DNA from: Desulfotignum sp.
GTDB taxonomy: Bacteria > Desulfobacterota > Desulfobacteria > Desulfobacterales > Desulfobacteraceae
DNA: 12,614 nucleotides
Direction: 5' to 3'
Assembly (NCBI GenBank): GCA_021737445.1
Contig: JAIPDY010000077.1
Span: forward strand, 1 to 12,614
Below, one piece after another: positions 4,340-12,279 of the stretch; the stretch's first letter is position 1; each line of letters begins with the position of its first letter. The notes under the pieces were generated by a model. That model ran no database searches. It was not told the origin of the DNA and saw only the letters and a program-made list of their open reading frames with translations. The translations under genes were made by a program, and so were the position numbers.

Positions 4340-7276
4340 TTAACTTCTGACCCCGTCGACTATGTACTGGTTGCGGCCGTTTTCTTTGGCCCGGTAGAGC
4401 AGCTGGTCCGCTTTGTTGAGAAACCAGGTGGCAGGCAGGGCTTTGTTGGGCACAGCTGATATGCTGCCGATGCTCACGGTCAGAAAAGGGGATACTGTGG
4501 AATCCTGGTTCGGGATTTTGAGGGCCAGTATCTCTTCCAGAATTTTTCGGGCCAGTGTTTCAGCCCCGGCATGATCCGTGCCCGGCAGCACGATGCCGAA
4601 TTCTTCTCCGCCATAGCGGGCTGCGAAATCGCCGGGACGGCCCAGTAGGGCCTCCACTGTCCGGGCCACTGTTTTCAGGCAGTCGTCACCCTCCAGGTGG
4701 CCGTACCGGTCGTTGAACGGTTTGAAATAGTCGATATCGAGCATCATCAGGGTCAGTGTCAGGCGATTTCGTTCGCACCGCTTCCACTCATTTTCCAGCT
4801 CCATGTCAAATTTGCGCCGGTTGGATATCCCGGTGAGTCCGTCCAGATAGGACAGGGCTTCCAGTTTTTTATTGGCCAGAGTCAGTTCTGTGTTGAGGTG
4901 GTTGAGCCGGATGTTGTACCGGGTAATGGACAGGTGGCGGTATGCGGCAAACAGCACGATGATGCCCAGGACCAGCAGGATCTTCCATAACAGGGCATAA
5001 TCAAACCCCTGTTCATATTTGAGGGTCATCCAGTTCTGAAATATCTTTTCTTTGTCTTCCGGGGTGAGCGAATGGATCGCTTTTTCAACAATCTGATACA
5101 GCAGCGGATCATCGGCGCGGACCCCTGCCTGGAGCATGACCTGATAGGGCAGTTCACCGGATATTTTTAGATCCAGCATCTTGTTTTTCTGGATATAATG
5201 CCCTATTTCCGGGGCTGTGTCCACCAGGCCGAACACCTTACCTTTCCGGACCCGGGTCAGTCCCTGTTCCACGGTGTCCACAGGGATGAAATTGATATGG
5301 GGATACCGGGTTTTCAAGTCCGGGTAAAACCCGGCCCGGGTGCTGACTGCAATGGGTTTTTGTGCAATGATGTCCAGGGTGTTGATATACAGGGCACTGC
5401 CGTCCGTGGCAATGACCAGGGGGTATGAGATGTAAGGTGTGGTCAGCTTTATGAGGGCCGGGTCAATGTTTTTGTCTGTCACCATGGCGATCATGTCACA
5501 TCCACTGGTTGCGGAGTCGGCAGGACTGGCCTGGATGGGTACGCCAATTTTCCGGCTCAGCAGCTGGTAGAAATCCGCCACTATACCGCGGTATTTTCCG
5601 TCTGTATCCAGTGATTCAAACGGGGGAAAATCTTTTTGCACACACAGAGAAATCTGATCTTTTCTGCCCAGATAGGCGGTTTCCTCCCGGGTGAGTGTGG
5701 TCAGCTCACCGCCGGGTGCCATACTGCCGATCCATTTTTGAACAATGGCATCATACTGCAGCGGGTCCACCTGTTTCATGGCCTTGTCAAGGATGTTGCC
5801 CAGGATCTGCCAGTCCTTTCTGACCGCCATATACAGCGGCAGATCCTGATCCAGATGGATTTCCGCGGCCACGTGCACATTGTTGATGAACTGCTGCTTG
5901 ATGATATAGTTGATAATCCCCAGGGATCCGACAAATCCGTCGGCCCGGCCAAGGGATACCTGTTTGATGCCCTCGGCCGGATTTTTTACCATGACATAAT
6001 CATGATCCGGATACTGGTCCATGACCATTTCAGTCAGGGTGTATCCGGCCGGCACGGCGATTTTTTTGTTTTTCATGTCAGCCAGGGATGTGACCGGGGG
6101 ATTGTCCTTCCGGGTGACCAGCACCTTGATCAACTGGATGTAAGGAGAGGTGAAAGACAGAAACTCTTCTCTGTCCGGACTTTTCCACAATCCCGGAAAC
6201 AGGTCGATCTCTTTTTTGCGGCCCTTTTCCAGCAGCTGGGACCAGGTGTATCCGTTGACAAATTCCAGTTCCACACCGATGAGGCCTGCCAGCAGTGTGA
6301 CATAATCGATGGCAAACCCGGCTGGCTCACCATTTTGTATGAAATCAAACGGGGGCCAGTCCAGTTCATTGGCCACCCGGATTTTTGGATGGGTGTCAAG
6401 AAACAATTTTTCTTCCGGGGTCAGGTTCAGTTGTCTTTCAGGATTTGGCCAAAGCTCTCCCAGCCATTTGTGTTCCAGTGCGGCTATATCGCCAGGGGTG
6501 ATGGTCAAAAGGGCCTTTTCAAACATCTGGTGCAGGATTGGCCAGTCTTTTCTGACCATGATATGCATCGATTTCTGGTCATTGTTGTCATATTCGTTGA
6601 ACCACCCCGAGATTTTCAGACCGGTCAAAAAATTTTTTTTAATCAGGTATCTGGCCACGGCAGACATTTCAATGGCGGCGTCCGCCTTCTGGTTTATTAC
6701 CGCCTGAAAAGCCTCTTCAGTGTTTTTGACAGAGAGGATATGGATATCTGGATAATGGTCGGACAGATAGGTTTCATAGGCCCATCCCCTGGGAATGGCA
6801 ACAATTTTGCCAGTCAGGTCCGTGATTTTGGATATGCCGGGGGAATGGGACGGCACCACAAACACGGTCTTGTCCCTGTAAAAGGGGGATGTGAACAGGC
6901 CGAACCGCTGGCGTTCCCTGGTTTTATACGCGGACTGGAGCACATCCACCTGGTTTTCCCTGAACATTTTGATCAGTTCGCTCCAGCGGTATCCATTGAT
7001 ATATTCAAGGGTGATGCCCAGCCGGGATGCCAGCAGGTTCATCAGATCGATGCTCAGACCGAAAGGCTGGTTTCCGATGGCAAAATCAAACGGGGGCCAG
7101 TCCATCTCGTTGCTCACCCGGATCACGGGGTGGTCTGCTATGAATGCCTTTTCCTGTTCTGTCAGAGTGATGGAAAGAGGATCAGCAGCCTGTCCGGCAG
7201 ACAGCAGCAGGACCTGGGTAAGAAAAAGGCACAAAAGCAGGTATATGAAAAAAAGATCTTTTTTGATACCCGGCAT
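4340..7276 (-). CDS. Membrane diguanylate cyclase with three tandem periplasmic solute-binding domains
   Basis: A 978-residue sensor enzyme predicted to make cyclic di-GMP from GTP in response to periplasmic ligands. Order: signal peptide or anchor (about 1-31, hydrophobic 8-26); SBP_bac_3 domain 1 (about 38-278); domain 2 (about 285-520); a more divergent domain 3 (about 530-752); one transmembrane helix (about 759-779); short coiled linker; cytoplasmic GGDEF domain (about 806-972). The GGDEF domain keeps D-G-L-T-G-I-S-N-R-R, the metal-binding D-I-D at 847-849 and the signature G-G-E-E-F at 889-893. An R-P-G-D inhibitory site (880-883) sits five residues upstream, so product inhibition is expected. 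Domains 1 and 2 both carry D-W-P-P-F-D-F and clearly arose by duplication. No upstream in-frame start exists near the ATG; a GGAG lies 13 bases upstream, a long spacing. It follows the thioesterase gene by 47 bases. Ligands (amino acids or similar small molecules) are unknown. Confidence 0.9.
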   Translation of the reverse strand: MPGIKKDLFFIYLLLCLFLTQVLLLSAGQAADPLSITLTEQEKAFIADHPVIRVSNEMDWPPFDFAIGNQPFGLSIDLMNLLASRLGITLEYINGYRWSELIKMFRENQVDVLQSAYKTRERQRFGLFTSPFYRDKTVFVVPSHSPGISKITDLTGKIVAIPRGWAYETYLSDHYPDIHILSVKNTEEAFQAVINQKADAAIEMSAVARYLIKKNFLTGLKISGWFNEYDNNDQKSMHIMVRKDWPILHQMFEKALLTITPGDIAALEHKWLGELWPNPERQLNLTPEEKLFLDTHPKIRVANELDWPPFDFIQNGEPAGFAIDYVTLLAGLIGVELEFVNGYTWSQLLEKGRKKEIDLFPGLWKSPDREEFLSFTSPYIQLIKVLVTRKDNPPVTSLADMKNKKIAVPAGYTLTEMVMDQYPDHDYVMVKNPAEGIKQVSLGRADGFVGSLGIINYIIKQQFINNVHVAAEIHLDQDLPLYMAVRKDWQILGNILDKAMKQVDPLQYDAIVQKWIGSMAPGGELTTLTREETAYLGRKDQISLCVQKDFPPFESLDTDGKYRGIVADFYQLLSRKIGVPIQASPADSATSGCDMIAMVTDKNIDPALIKLTTPYISYPLVIATDGSALYINTLDIIAQKPIAVSTRAGFYPDLKTRYPHINFIPVDTVEQGLTRVRKGKVFGLVDTAPEIGHYIQKNKMLDLKISGELPYQVMLQAGVRADDPLLYQIVEKAIHSLTPEDKEKIFQNWMTLKYEQGFDYALLWKILLVLGIIVLFAAYRHLSITRYNIRLNHLNTELTLANKKLEALSYLDGLTGISNRRKFDMELENEWKRCERNRLTLTLMMLDIDYFKPFNDRYGHLEGDDCLKTVARTVEALLGRPGDFAARYGGEEFGIVLPGTDHAGAETLARKILEEILALKIPNQDSTVSPFLTVSIGSISAVPNKALPATWFLNKADQLLYRAKENGRNQYIVDGVRS
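6342..7104. repeat. Direct DNA repeat within the triple-SBP gene
   Basis: Bases 6342-6363 and 7083-7104 are identical over 22 bases. They encode the D-W-P-P-F-D-F part of solute-binding domains 2 and 1. A shorter, partial match lies at about 5613-5625 for domain 3. They mark the internal duplication of the sensor domain. Confidence 0.7.
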
Positions 7277-7323
7277 GGAATGGTGTTTACTCCAGTGTTT
7301 TGTGATTGGGGCCGTCCACCCGG

Positions 7324-7797
7324 TTATTTTTGGGTCATCATGGTGTCCGGCATTTTCACGGCAATGACCCGGCCTTTGGCGCAGACTTTACCGTCTGCTG
7401 ATACCTGTGTGTCCACCACCACTTTTTTGGGACCGATTTCTGCCACTCCGGCCCGGATTTCCAGGGGAACACCCAACGGAGTAGGGGCCAGAAAATCCAC
7501 TTTCAAGGAAGCGGTGACAAACCGGAGGGCAGGTTCTGTGTCCATGGCACGGCCCTGTTGTTTGTAGGTGGCGGCAGCTGCGGTGCCCGTGCCGTGGCAG
7601 TCGATGAGGGAGGCGATCAGTCCGCCGTATACAAACCCGGGGATGGCAATGTGATAGGGTTCCGGCTGATAAACAGCAACGCTCTCTTCTCCGTCCCAGT
7701 AACTTTTGATCTGAAGCCCGTGATCATTGAGCCGGCCGCAGCCGTAACAATGGCTGAACGCTTCTGAATAATAGTCTTGAAAAGCCTTTTGTACCAT
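7324..7797 (-). CDS. PaaI-family hotdog-fold thioesterase
   Basis: A 157-residue hotdog-fold protein of the PaaI/YbgC-like acyl-CoA thioesterase group, expected to hydrolyse an acyl- or aryl-CoA thioester in the cytosol. Landmarks from the chosen start are C-Y-G-C-G-R-L-N-D-H-G-L near 15-26, G-F-V-Y-G-G-L-I-A-S-L-I-D-C-H at about 53-67 (the conserved H/Y-G-G loop and helix with acidic residue), then V-D-F-L-A-P-T-P-L-G and the final strands with A-K-G-R. I place the start at 7797 rather than the longer ATG at 7818 because AAGGAG (7805-7810) is seven bases before the inner ATG, while the outer one has no comparable site. It is divergent from htpG and is the first gene of the minus-strand group. 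Substrate cannot be told from sequence. The paired-cysteine start C-x-x-C is common in this subgroup and need not mean metal binding. Confidence 0.85.
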   Translation of the reverse strand: MVQKAFQDYYSEAFSHCYGCGRLNDHGLQIKSYWDGEESVAVYQPEPYHIAIPGFVYGGLIASLIDCHGTGTAAAATYKQQGRAMDTEPALRFVTASLKVDFLAPTPLGVPLEIRAGVAEIGPKKVVVDTQVSADGKVCAKGRVIAVKMPDTMMTQK

Positions 7798-7804
7798 GGA
7801 TATG

Positions 7805-7810
7805 CTCCTT
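7805..7810 (-). promoter_or_regulatory. Ribosome binding site deciding the thioesterase start
   Basis: The minus strand reads AAGGAG with seven bases before the ATG at 7797, favouring this over the longer start at 7818, which would place the site inside the coding region. Confidence 0.7.
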
Positions 7811-7839
7811 GAAATCATGTAAATGACAGTTTGTCTGGC

Positions 7840-7868
7840 AATGTAATATCTTTGGGCGGGAATGGCAA
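7840..7868 (-). promoter_or_regulatory. Candidate sigma-70-type promoter for the thioesterase-diguanylate cyclase group
   Basis: The minus strand has TTGCCA at 7863-7868 (5 of 6 to consensus), a 17-base spacer and TACATT at 7840-7845 (4 of 6). The start of transcription would be near 7833, giving a leader of about 36 bases with the ribosome binding site in place. Confidence 0.4.
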
Positions 7869-7879
7869 GCCGAATATCG

Positions 7880-7892
7880 GGTCAGCTTGACC
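7880..7892. promoter_or_regulatory. Small palindrome beside the htpG -35 box
   Basis: GGTCA-GCT-TGACC is a 5-bp inverted repeat around three bases, directly before the TTGACA at 7893. It could be an operator, but it is short enough to be chance. It is not the CIRCE element. Confidence 0.2.
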
Positions 7893-7920
7893 TTGACATT
7901 CTGGTTTTTGCCACAATTAT
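7893..7920 (+). promoter_or_regulatory. Candidate promoter for htpG
   Basis: A perfect TTGACA at 7893-7898 is followed after 16 bases by AATTAT (7915-7920, 4 of 6). A very AT-rich run with two copies of AATTATTT (7915-7922 and 7929-7936) follows. I see neither a CIRCE repeat nor a good sigma-32 box, so the mode of heat control is not evident. Confidence 0.3.
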
Positions 7921-7967
7921 TTAAAAAAAATTATTTTATATTAAACCCAAACATAACATATTGAAAC

Positions 7968-7972
7968 AGGAG
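7968..7972 (+). promoter_or_regulatory. Ribosome binding site of htpG
   Basis: AGGAG with five bases to the ATG at 7978. The in-frame GTG at 7972 overlaps this site, so it cannot be the real start. Confidence 0.75.
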
Positions 7973-7977
7973 TGACC

Positions 7978-9900
7978 ATGGGAGAGAAAAGAACACGCAA
8001 ATTTAAAACCGAAGTCCAGCAGCTGCTGCGCCTGATCATCAATTCTTTGTATTCCAACAAGGAGATCTTTGTGCGCGAACTCATATCCAATGCATCTGAT
8101 GCCATTGACAAGGCACGGTTCAAAGAACAGACAGAACCGGAACTGTTCAGCGAGGACAGCGACTATAAGATCCGCCTGGCAGTGGATCCGGAAAAAAAGA
8201 GCTTTACCATTACAGACAACGGTATCGGCATGACCTTTGATGAGGTCAATGAGAACATCGGTACCATTGCCAAGTCAGGTACTGCAGCATTCATGGAAGC
8301 GCTGGAAAAATCCAAAAATGAAACCAGCCTGACCCCGGAACTCATCGGCCAGTTTGGTGTGGGGTTTTATTCCGCCTTTATCGTTGCAGACAAAATATGC
8401 CTGGAAACCCGGGCTGCCGGTGCTGAAAAAGGTGTCCGGTGGGAGTCTGACGGCCAGGGAACCTATACTGTCCAGGAGATAGAAAAAAAGGATCGGGGCA
8501 CCACCATCACCCTGTTTTTGAAAGAAGGGGAAGAAGGGGACCAGGATTTCACCGATGAATACACAATCCAGCATATTGTGAAAAAACATTCCGATTTTGT
8601 GACCTATCCCGTGGTCATGAACATGGAAAAAAGCGAACCGATCCCGGAAAATGAGATCATCAAGGACAAGGATGGCAAGCCAGTCGGCGATACCTTCAGA
8701 AAAGTGCGAAAAGATGAGACCCTCAACTCCATGAAAGCCATCTGGGCCAAGCCCAAGGAAGATGTTACACAAGAGGAGCATGAGGAGTTCTACAAGCATA
8801 TCAGCCACAACTGGGACAAACCTTTGGAAATAATCCACAAAAAATTTGAAGGGGTTACAGAATATGACGTGCTGATGTACATCCCCTCCAAGGCCCCGTT
8901 TGACCTGTTCCGGCCCGAGCGCAAGCACGGCATGCAGCTGTACTGCAAAAGGGTCTTTATCATGGATGACTGCAAAGAGCTTTTGCCCGATTATCTGGGC
9001 TTTGTCCAGGGGGTTGTGGATGCCCCGGACCTGAACCTGAACGTGAGCCGTGAAATTCTCCAGGAAGACCGGCTGGTGCGCAACATCAAAAAGAATCTGG
9101 TCAAAAAGATCTTTTCCACTTTAGAAGAGATGGACAAGGAAAAATATGAGGAGTTTTACAATGAGTTCGGCCAGGCCATGAAAGCCGGCATCCCGACAGA
9201 TTTTGCCAATAAGGAGCGCATTGCCGCCCTGCTCAGGTACAAAACCACCAAATCCGGGGACAAGTATGTGACCCTGGATGAATATATTGCAAACATGAAA
9301 GAGGACCAGAAGGAGATCTTTTATCTCACTGGTGAGAACCTCACCTCACTGATGAACTCTCCGCTGCTGGAATCTTTGAAAGCCAAAGATTATGAAGTGC
9401 TGCTCATGGTGGATCCCATTGATGAGTGGGTGACCCAGTCTTTGACAGAATACAAGGAGAAAAAACTCAAGAGCGCGGAAAAAGGCGACCTGGACGTGGA
9501 AAAGGTGGATGATGAAAAGAAAAACCAGTATTCCGCTTTGCTGTCTTTTCTCAAGGGAAAGCTGGAAGACCGGGTCAAAGATGTGGTGGTATCCAACCGG
9601 CTCAAGGATTCCATCTCCTGTTTGTCCGGAGATGACTGGGGCATGAGTGCCTATATGGAAAAGATTCTCAAGGCATCCGGTCAGAAAACCCCTGAGCAGA
9701 AACGGGTCATGGAGGTGAATGTCAACCACCCGGTCATGGAGAAAATCAAGGAAATCTTTGAAACAGATACCACCAACCCGGTTCTCACCGATTACGCTGA
9801 TCTTTTGTTTGACATTGCCGTTATCAGTGAAGGGGGCAAGCTGGACAACCCGTCCCGGTTCTCCAAGCTCATGGGGGATCTTATGGCCAAGGCCATATGA
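7978..9900 (+). CDS. htpG: Molecular chaperone HtpG (bacterial Hsp90)
   Basis: A 640-residue Hsp90 of normal bacterial length, an ATP-driven cytosolic dimer that helps fold and remodel client proteins with the DnaK system. The N-terminal GHKL ATPase domain keeps all landmarks: E34 (catalytic) and N38 in R-E-L-I-S-N-A-S-D-A-I-D-K, D80-N-G-I-G-M, N-I-G-T-I-A-K-S-G-T (94-102 region) and the glycine-rich lid G-Q-F-G-V-G-F-Y-S-A-F (124-134). The middle domain has L-N-L-N-V-S-R-E-I-L-Q-E-D with the conserved arginine that contacts the ATP gamma-phosphate. The C-terminal dimerisation domain ends in M-A-K-A-I without the eukaryotic MEEVD tail, as in bacteria. ATG at 7978 is chosen over the in-frame GTG at 7972, which overlaps the Shine-Dalgarno sequence. 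Its TGA overlaps the ATG of rimO by four bases, so it leads an operon. No missing residues seen. Confidence 0.97.
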   Translation: MGEKRTRKFKTEVQQLLRLIINSLYSNKEIFVRELISNASDAIDKARFKEQTEPELFSEDSDYKIRLAVDPEKKSFTITDNGIGMTFDEVNENIGTIAKSGTAAFMEALEKSKNETSLTPELIGQFGVGFYSAFIVADKICLETRAAGAEKGVRWESDGQGTYTVQEIEKKDRGTTITLFLKEGEEGDQDFTDEYTIQHIVKKHSDFVTYPVVMNMEKSEPIPENEIIKDKDGKPVGDTFRKVRKDETLNSMKAIWAKPKEDVTQEEHEEFYKHISHNWDKPLEIIHKKFEGVTEYDVLMYIPSKAPFDLFRPERKHGMQLYCKRVFIMDDCKELLPDYLGFVQGVVDAPDLNLNVSREILQEDRLVRNIKKNLVKKIFSTLEEMDKEKYEEFYNEFGQAMKAGIPTDFANKERIAALLRYKTTKSGDKYVTLDEYIANMKEDQKEIFYLTGENLTSLMNSPLLESLKAKDYEVLLMVDPIDEWVTQSLTEYKEKKLKSAEKGDLDVEKVDDEKKNQYSALLSFLKGKLEDRVKDVVVSNRLKDSISCLSGDDWGMSAYMEKILKASGQKTPEQKRVMEVNVNHPVMEKIKEIFETDTTNPVLTDYADLLFDIAVISEGGKLDNPSRFSKLMGDLMAKAI

Positions 9901-11297
9901 TAGTATACGTTGAAACCCTGGGGTGTTCCCGGAACCAGGTGGACAGCGAAATCATGCTGGGAAAGCTTGCTGCCGCCGGGCACACCCTGACCTGTGACCC
10001 GGCCTGTGCCCAGGCCATTTTAGTGAATACCTGCAGTTTTATATCTGCAGCTGCTGACGAAGCAGTGGACACTATTTTGGAGATGGCACGGTATAAAAAC
10101 CAGGGGGCATGCCGCCGCCTGATCGTCACCGGGTGCCTGGCCCAGCGGTACAAGGATGACCCGGATCTGACCGGGACCCTGCCGGAGGTGGACGCTTTTG
10201 TGGGAACCGGCGCCTGTGAACAGATTGTCGATGTGGTTGAAGAAAAGAGATCTGTCCCCTTGACCCTGTTTCCTGATCCTGGTACACGCGGTTTTCAGAA
10301 TCTTTCTGTTGACCGGGCACTGACCGGTGATCCATTTGCCTTTGTCAAGGTGTCGGAAGGGTGCAACCGGCTTTGCACCTATTGTATCATCCCCACCCTG
10401 CGGGGCAGACAGCGCTCTAGGCCCTTGGAAGAGATCTGCACGGAAGCCTTGTCCCTGGTAAGCAAAGGGGTGAAAGAGATCATTCTGACAGCGGAAAACA
10501 CCACGGATTACGGCCAGGATCTCAATGATGGTACCGGTTTTCATAAGGTTCTGGAAAACATTTCCTGCCAGGTGGCGGCAGCGAATCCTGATGTCTGGAT
10601 TCGGTTTTTATACACCCATCCAAAATCCCTGACCCAAAAGATTGTCCACACGGTGAAACAGAACAGCAATATCTGTTCCTATTATGATGTGCCCATCCAG
10701 CATGCAGACACAACCATGCTCCGGCGCATGGGGAGATCCTGTAGGCAAAAGAACCTGGAGGATCTGTTTTTCATGATAAGACAGACAGACCCGGATGCAG
10801 CACTGCGCACCACGGTGATCACCGGTTTTCCCGGGGAAACAGATGCCATGTTCACCACCCTTCTGGATTTTATCCAAAAGGTGAAATTTGATCATTTAGG
10901 GGTGTTTACCTATTCTGATGCGTCAGACCTTGTTTCCCATGCACTGCAGAACCATGTGCCCCAGGATGTGGCACAATTGCGCCATGATACCCTTATGGCA
11001 GCCCAGGAAAAGATCTCGGAACAGATCAACCAGAAACATGTGGGCAGCATCTATCCTGTGCTGGTGGAGGAAAATCCGGAACCCGGCCTGTTCATCGGCA
11101 GGACCATGTTCCAGGCCCCTGAAGTGGACGGGGTCACCTTTATTTATTCAAAAGGGCTTGCCACAGGCACTTTTGTTCAGGTAAAGATAACAGATGCATT
11201 TGCCTATGACATTGCCGGAGAGGTTGCAGAAGAGCCGGTTGCAAATCGTTTCGCTGCAACTGCATATGAGAATGAAACTGCCGGGAACAGGGTATGA
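9897..11297 (+). CDS. rimO: Ribosomal protein S12 methylthiotransferase RimO
   Basis: A 466-residue radical SAM methylthiotransferase that adds a methylthio group to the conserved aspartate of ribosomal protein S12. The N-terminal UPF0004 domain supplies one 4Fe-4S cluster through C10, C46 (N-T-C-S-F-I) and C80 (V-T-G-C-L-A-Q-R-Y). The radical SAM cluster is held by C156-N-R-L-C160-T-Y-C163, followed by I-I-P-T-L-R-G-R-Q-R-S-R-P. The C-terminal TRAM domain (about 380-450) includes F-Q-A-P-E-V-D-G, typical of RimO. RimO rather than MiaB is supported by N-T-T-D-Y-G at about 201-206 where MiaB has a N-V-N-S-Y-G type sequence, by the single-residue C10 spacing and by the TRAM motif. The motif usually read as A-Q-D-T-T is A-E-N-T-T here. 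The ATG overlaps the htpG stop (ATGA) and the TGA overlaps the next ATG, so it is probably translationally coupled on both sides. Confidence 0.95.
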   Translation: MIVYVETLGCSRNQVDSEIMLGKLAAAGHTLTCDPACAQAILVNTCSFISAAADEAVDTILEMARYKNQGACRRLIVTGCLAQRYKDDPDLTGTLPEVDAFVGTGACEQIVDVVEEKRSVPLTLFPDPGTRGFQNLSVDRALTGDPFAFVKVSEGCNRLCTYCIIPTLRGRQRSRPLEEICTEALSLVSKGVKEIILTAENTTDYGQDLNDGTGFHKVLENISCQVAAANPDVWIRFLYTHPKSLTQKIVHTVKQNSNICSYYDVPIQHADTTMLRRMGRSCRQKNLEDLFFMIRQTDPDAALRTTVITGFPGETDAMFTTLLDFIQKVKFDHLGVFTYSDASDLVSHALQNHVPQDVAQLRHDTLMAAQEKISEQINQKHVGSIYPVLVEENPEPGLFIGRTMFQAPEVDGVTFIYSKGLATGTFVQVKITDAFAYDIAGEVAEEPVANRFAATAYENETAGNRV

Positions 11298-12277
11298 ATA
11301 AGGATTTAAAGACACAGATTGTCGATCTGGTCTCACCGGATCTGGAAAAGGTGGAACAGGCCATTAAAGAAAATTTATCCCCCCACCTGGACCTGGTGAA
11401 ACAGATCGCCTCCCATCTTTTGTTCAGCGGGGGCAAGCGGCTGCGGCCCCTTTTGTTTATTCATGCCGCCCGTTTGTGCGGATACAAAGGCAAAGATGAG
11501 ATTTTGTTTTCCACCATTTTTGAATATCTGCATGCTGCCACCCTTTTGCATGATGATGTGGTGGACGGGGCTGATATGCGCAGAGGCAGGCCTGCGGCCC
11601 ATACTTGCTGGCCTGCTCCCCAGGTGGTGCTCACAGGGGATTTTCTGCTGGCCCGGGCCCTGGATATTGCTGCGGAAACCAGAGAACCCCGGGTGATTTC
11701 CGTGATTGCAAATATTACCCAGGAGATGTCCCAGGGTGAGATCGACCAGCTGGGCAAAAAGGGCAGAACCGATGTGACCGAAGCGCAGTACCTGGATATT
11801 ATTGAACGTAAAACTGCCGTGCTGATCCAGGGGGCCTGCCAGGGCGGGGCTATTCTGGCCAAGGTGCCCAGGCAGAAAGAAAATGCCTTGAAATCTTTTG
11901 GGTTTCATCTGGGAATGGCCTTTCAGATGGCGGATGACCTGCTGGATTACACTGCAACAGCAGAGCAGCTTGGGAAAAATCCCGGGGCTGACCTGCGGGA
12001 GGGCAAATTGACCCTGCCTTTGATTTACAGCCTGGCAAAAGCAGGCCCTGAAGACCAAAAATGGATGGAAAAGAGGCTGTCAGATCCCCGGTTTGATGCA
12101 GTCCGGTTCAGTAAATTAAAGGAAAAACTTGTGGCCCTGAAAGGGATCGCCTATACTCAGGCAAAGGCAAAGGACCATGCGGCAAAAGCCAAAAATTCGC
12201 TGAAAGGGTTTGATGAATCGTTATCAAAAACCATTTTAACATATATTGCAGACTATGCCATTCACAGGAAGGTGTGA
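11294..12277 (+). CDS. ispB: Long-chain trans-polyprenyl diphosphate synthase (octaprenyl/heptaprenyl type)
   Basis: A 327-residue prenyltransferase that adds isopentenyl diphosphate units to an allylic diphosphate to make the side chain of menaquinone or ubiquinone. Family motifs in order: G-G-K-R-L-R-P at 46-52, the first aspartate-rich motif D87-D-V-V-D91 followed by M-R-R-G-R-P, G-D-F-L-L-A at 115-120, and the second aspartate-rich motif M-A-D214-D-L-L-D218. The residue five before the first motif is alanine (A-T-L-L-H-D-D), a small residue that leaves the chain-elongation pocket open and points to a long product rather than farnesyl or geranylgeranyl. Exact chain length cannot be read, so the symbol is by analogy with IspB. 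No signal or membrane segment. It begins in a 4-base overlap with rimO and ends two bases before the next ATG. In a sulfate reducer the product would be expected to serve menaquinone. Confidence 0.9.
   Translation: MNKDLKTQIVDLVSPDLEKVEQAIKENLSPHLDLVKQIASHLLFSGGKRLRPLLFIHAARLCGYKGKDEILFSTIFEYLHAATLLHDDVVDGADMRRGRPAAHTCWPAPQVVLTGDFLLARALDIAAETREPRVISVIANITQEMSQGEIDQLGKKGRTDVTEAQYLDIIERKTAVLIQGACQGGAILAKVPRQKENALKSFGFHLGMAFQMADDLLDYTATAEQLGKNPGADLREGKLTLPLIYSLAKAGPEDQKWMEKRLSDPRFDAVRFSKLKEKLVALKGIAYTQAKAKDHAAKAKNSLKGFDESLSKTILTYIADYAIHRKV
12266..12272 (+). promoter_or_regulatory. Ribosome binding site of the exported protein gene
   Basis: AGGAAGG lies inside the last codons of the polyprenyl synthase gene, seven bases before the ATG at 12280. 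This supports that start and coupling with the preceding gene. Confidence 0.65.
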
Positions 12278-12279
12278 CC

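Noticed and set aside
4330..4344. GTTAA...TTAAC inverted repeat at the end of the diguanylate cyclase gene
   Set aside because: Five AT-rich base pairs around an A/T run, likely chance and too weak for a terminator.
5636..7567. 643-codon open frame on the + strand
   Set aside because: It is antisense to the triple-SBP diguanylate cyclase, whose minus-strand frame shows complete known domains; the + translation has no recognisable domain.
8275..8928. 217-codon minus-strand open frame
   Set aside because: Shadow of htpG.
11375..12058. 227-codon minus-strand open frame
   Set aside because: Shadow of the polyprenyl synthase, whose + frame has both aspartate-rich motifs.
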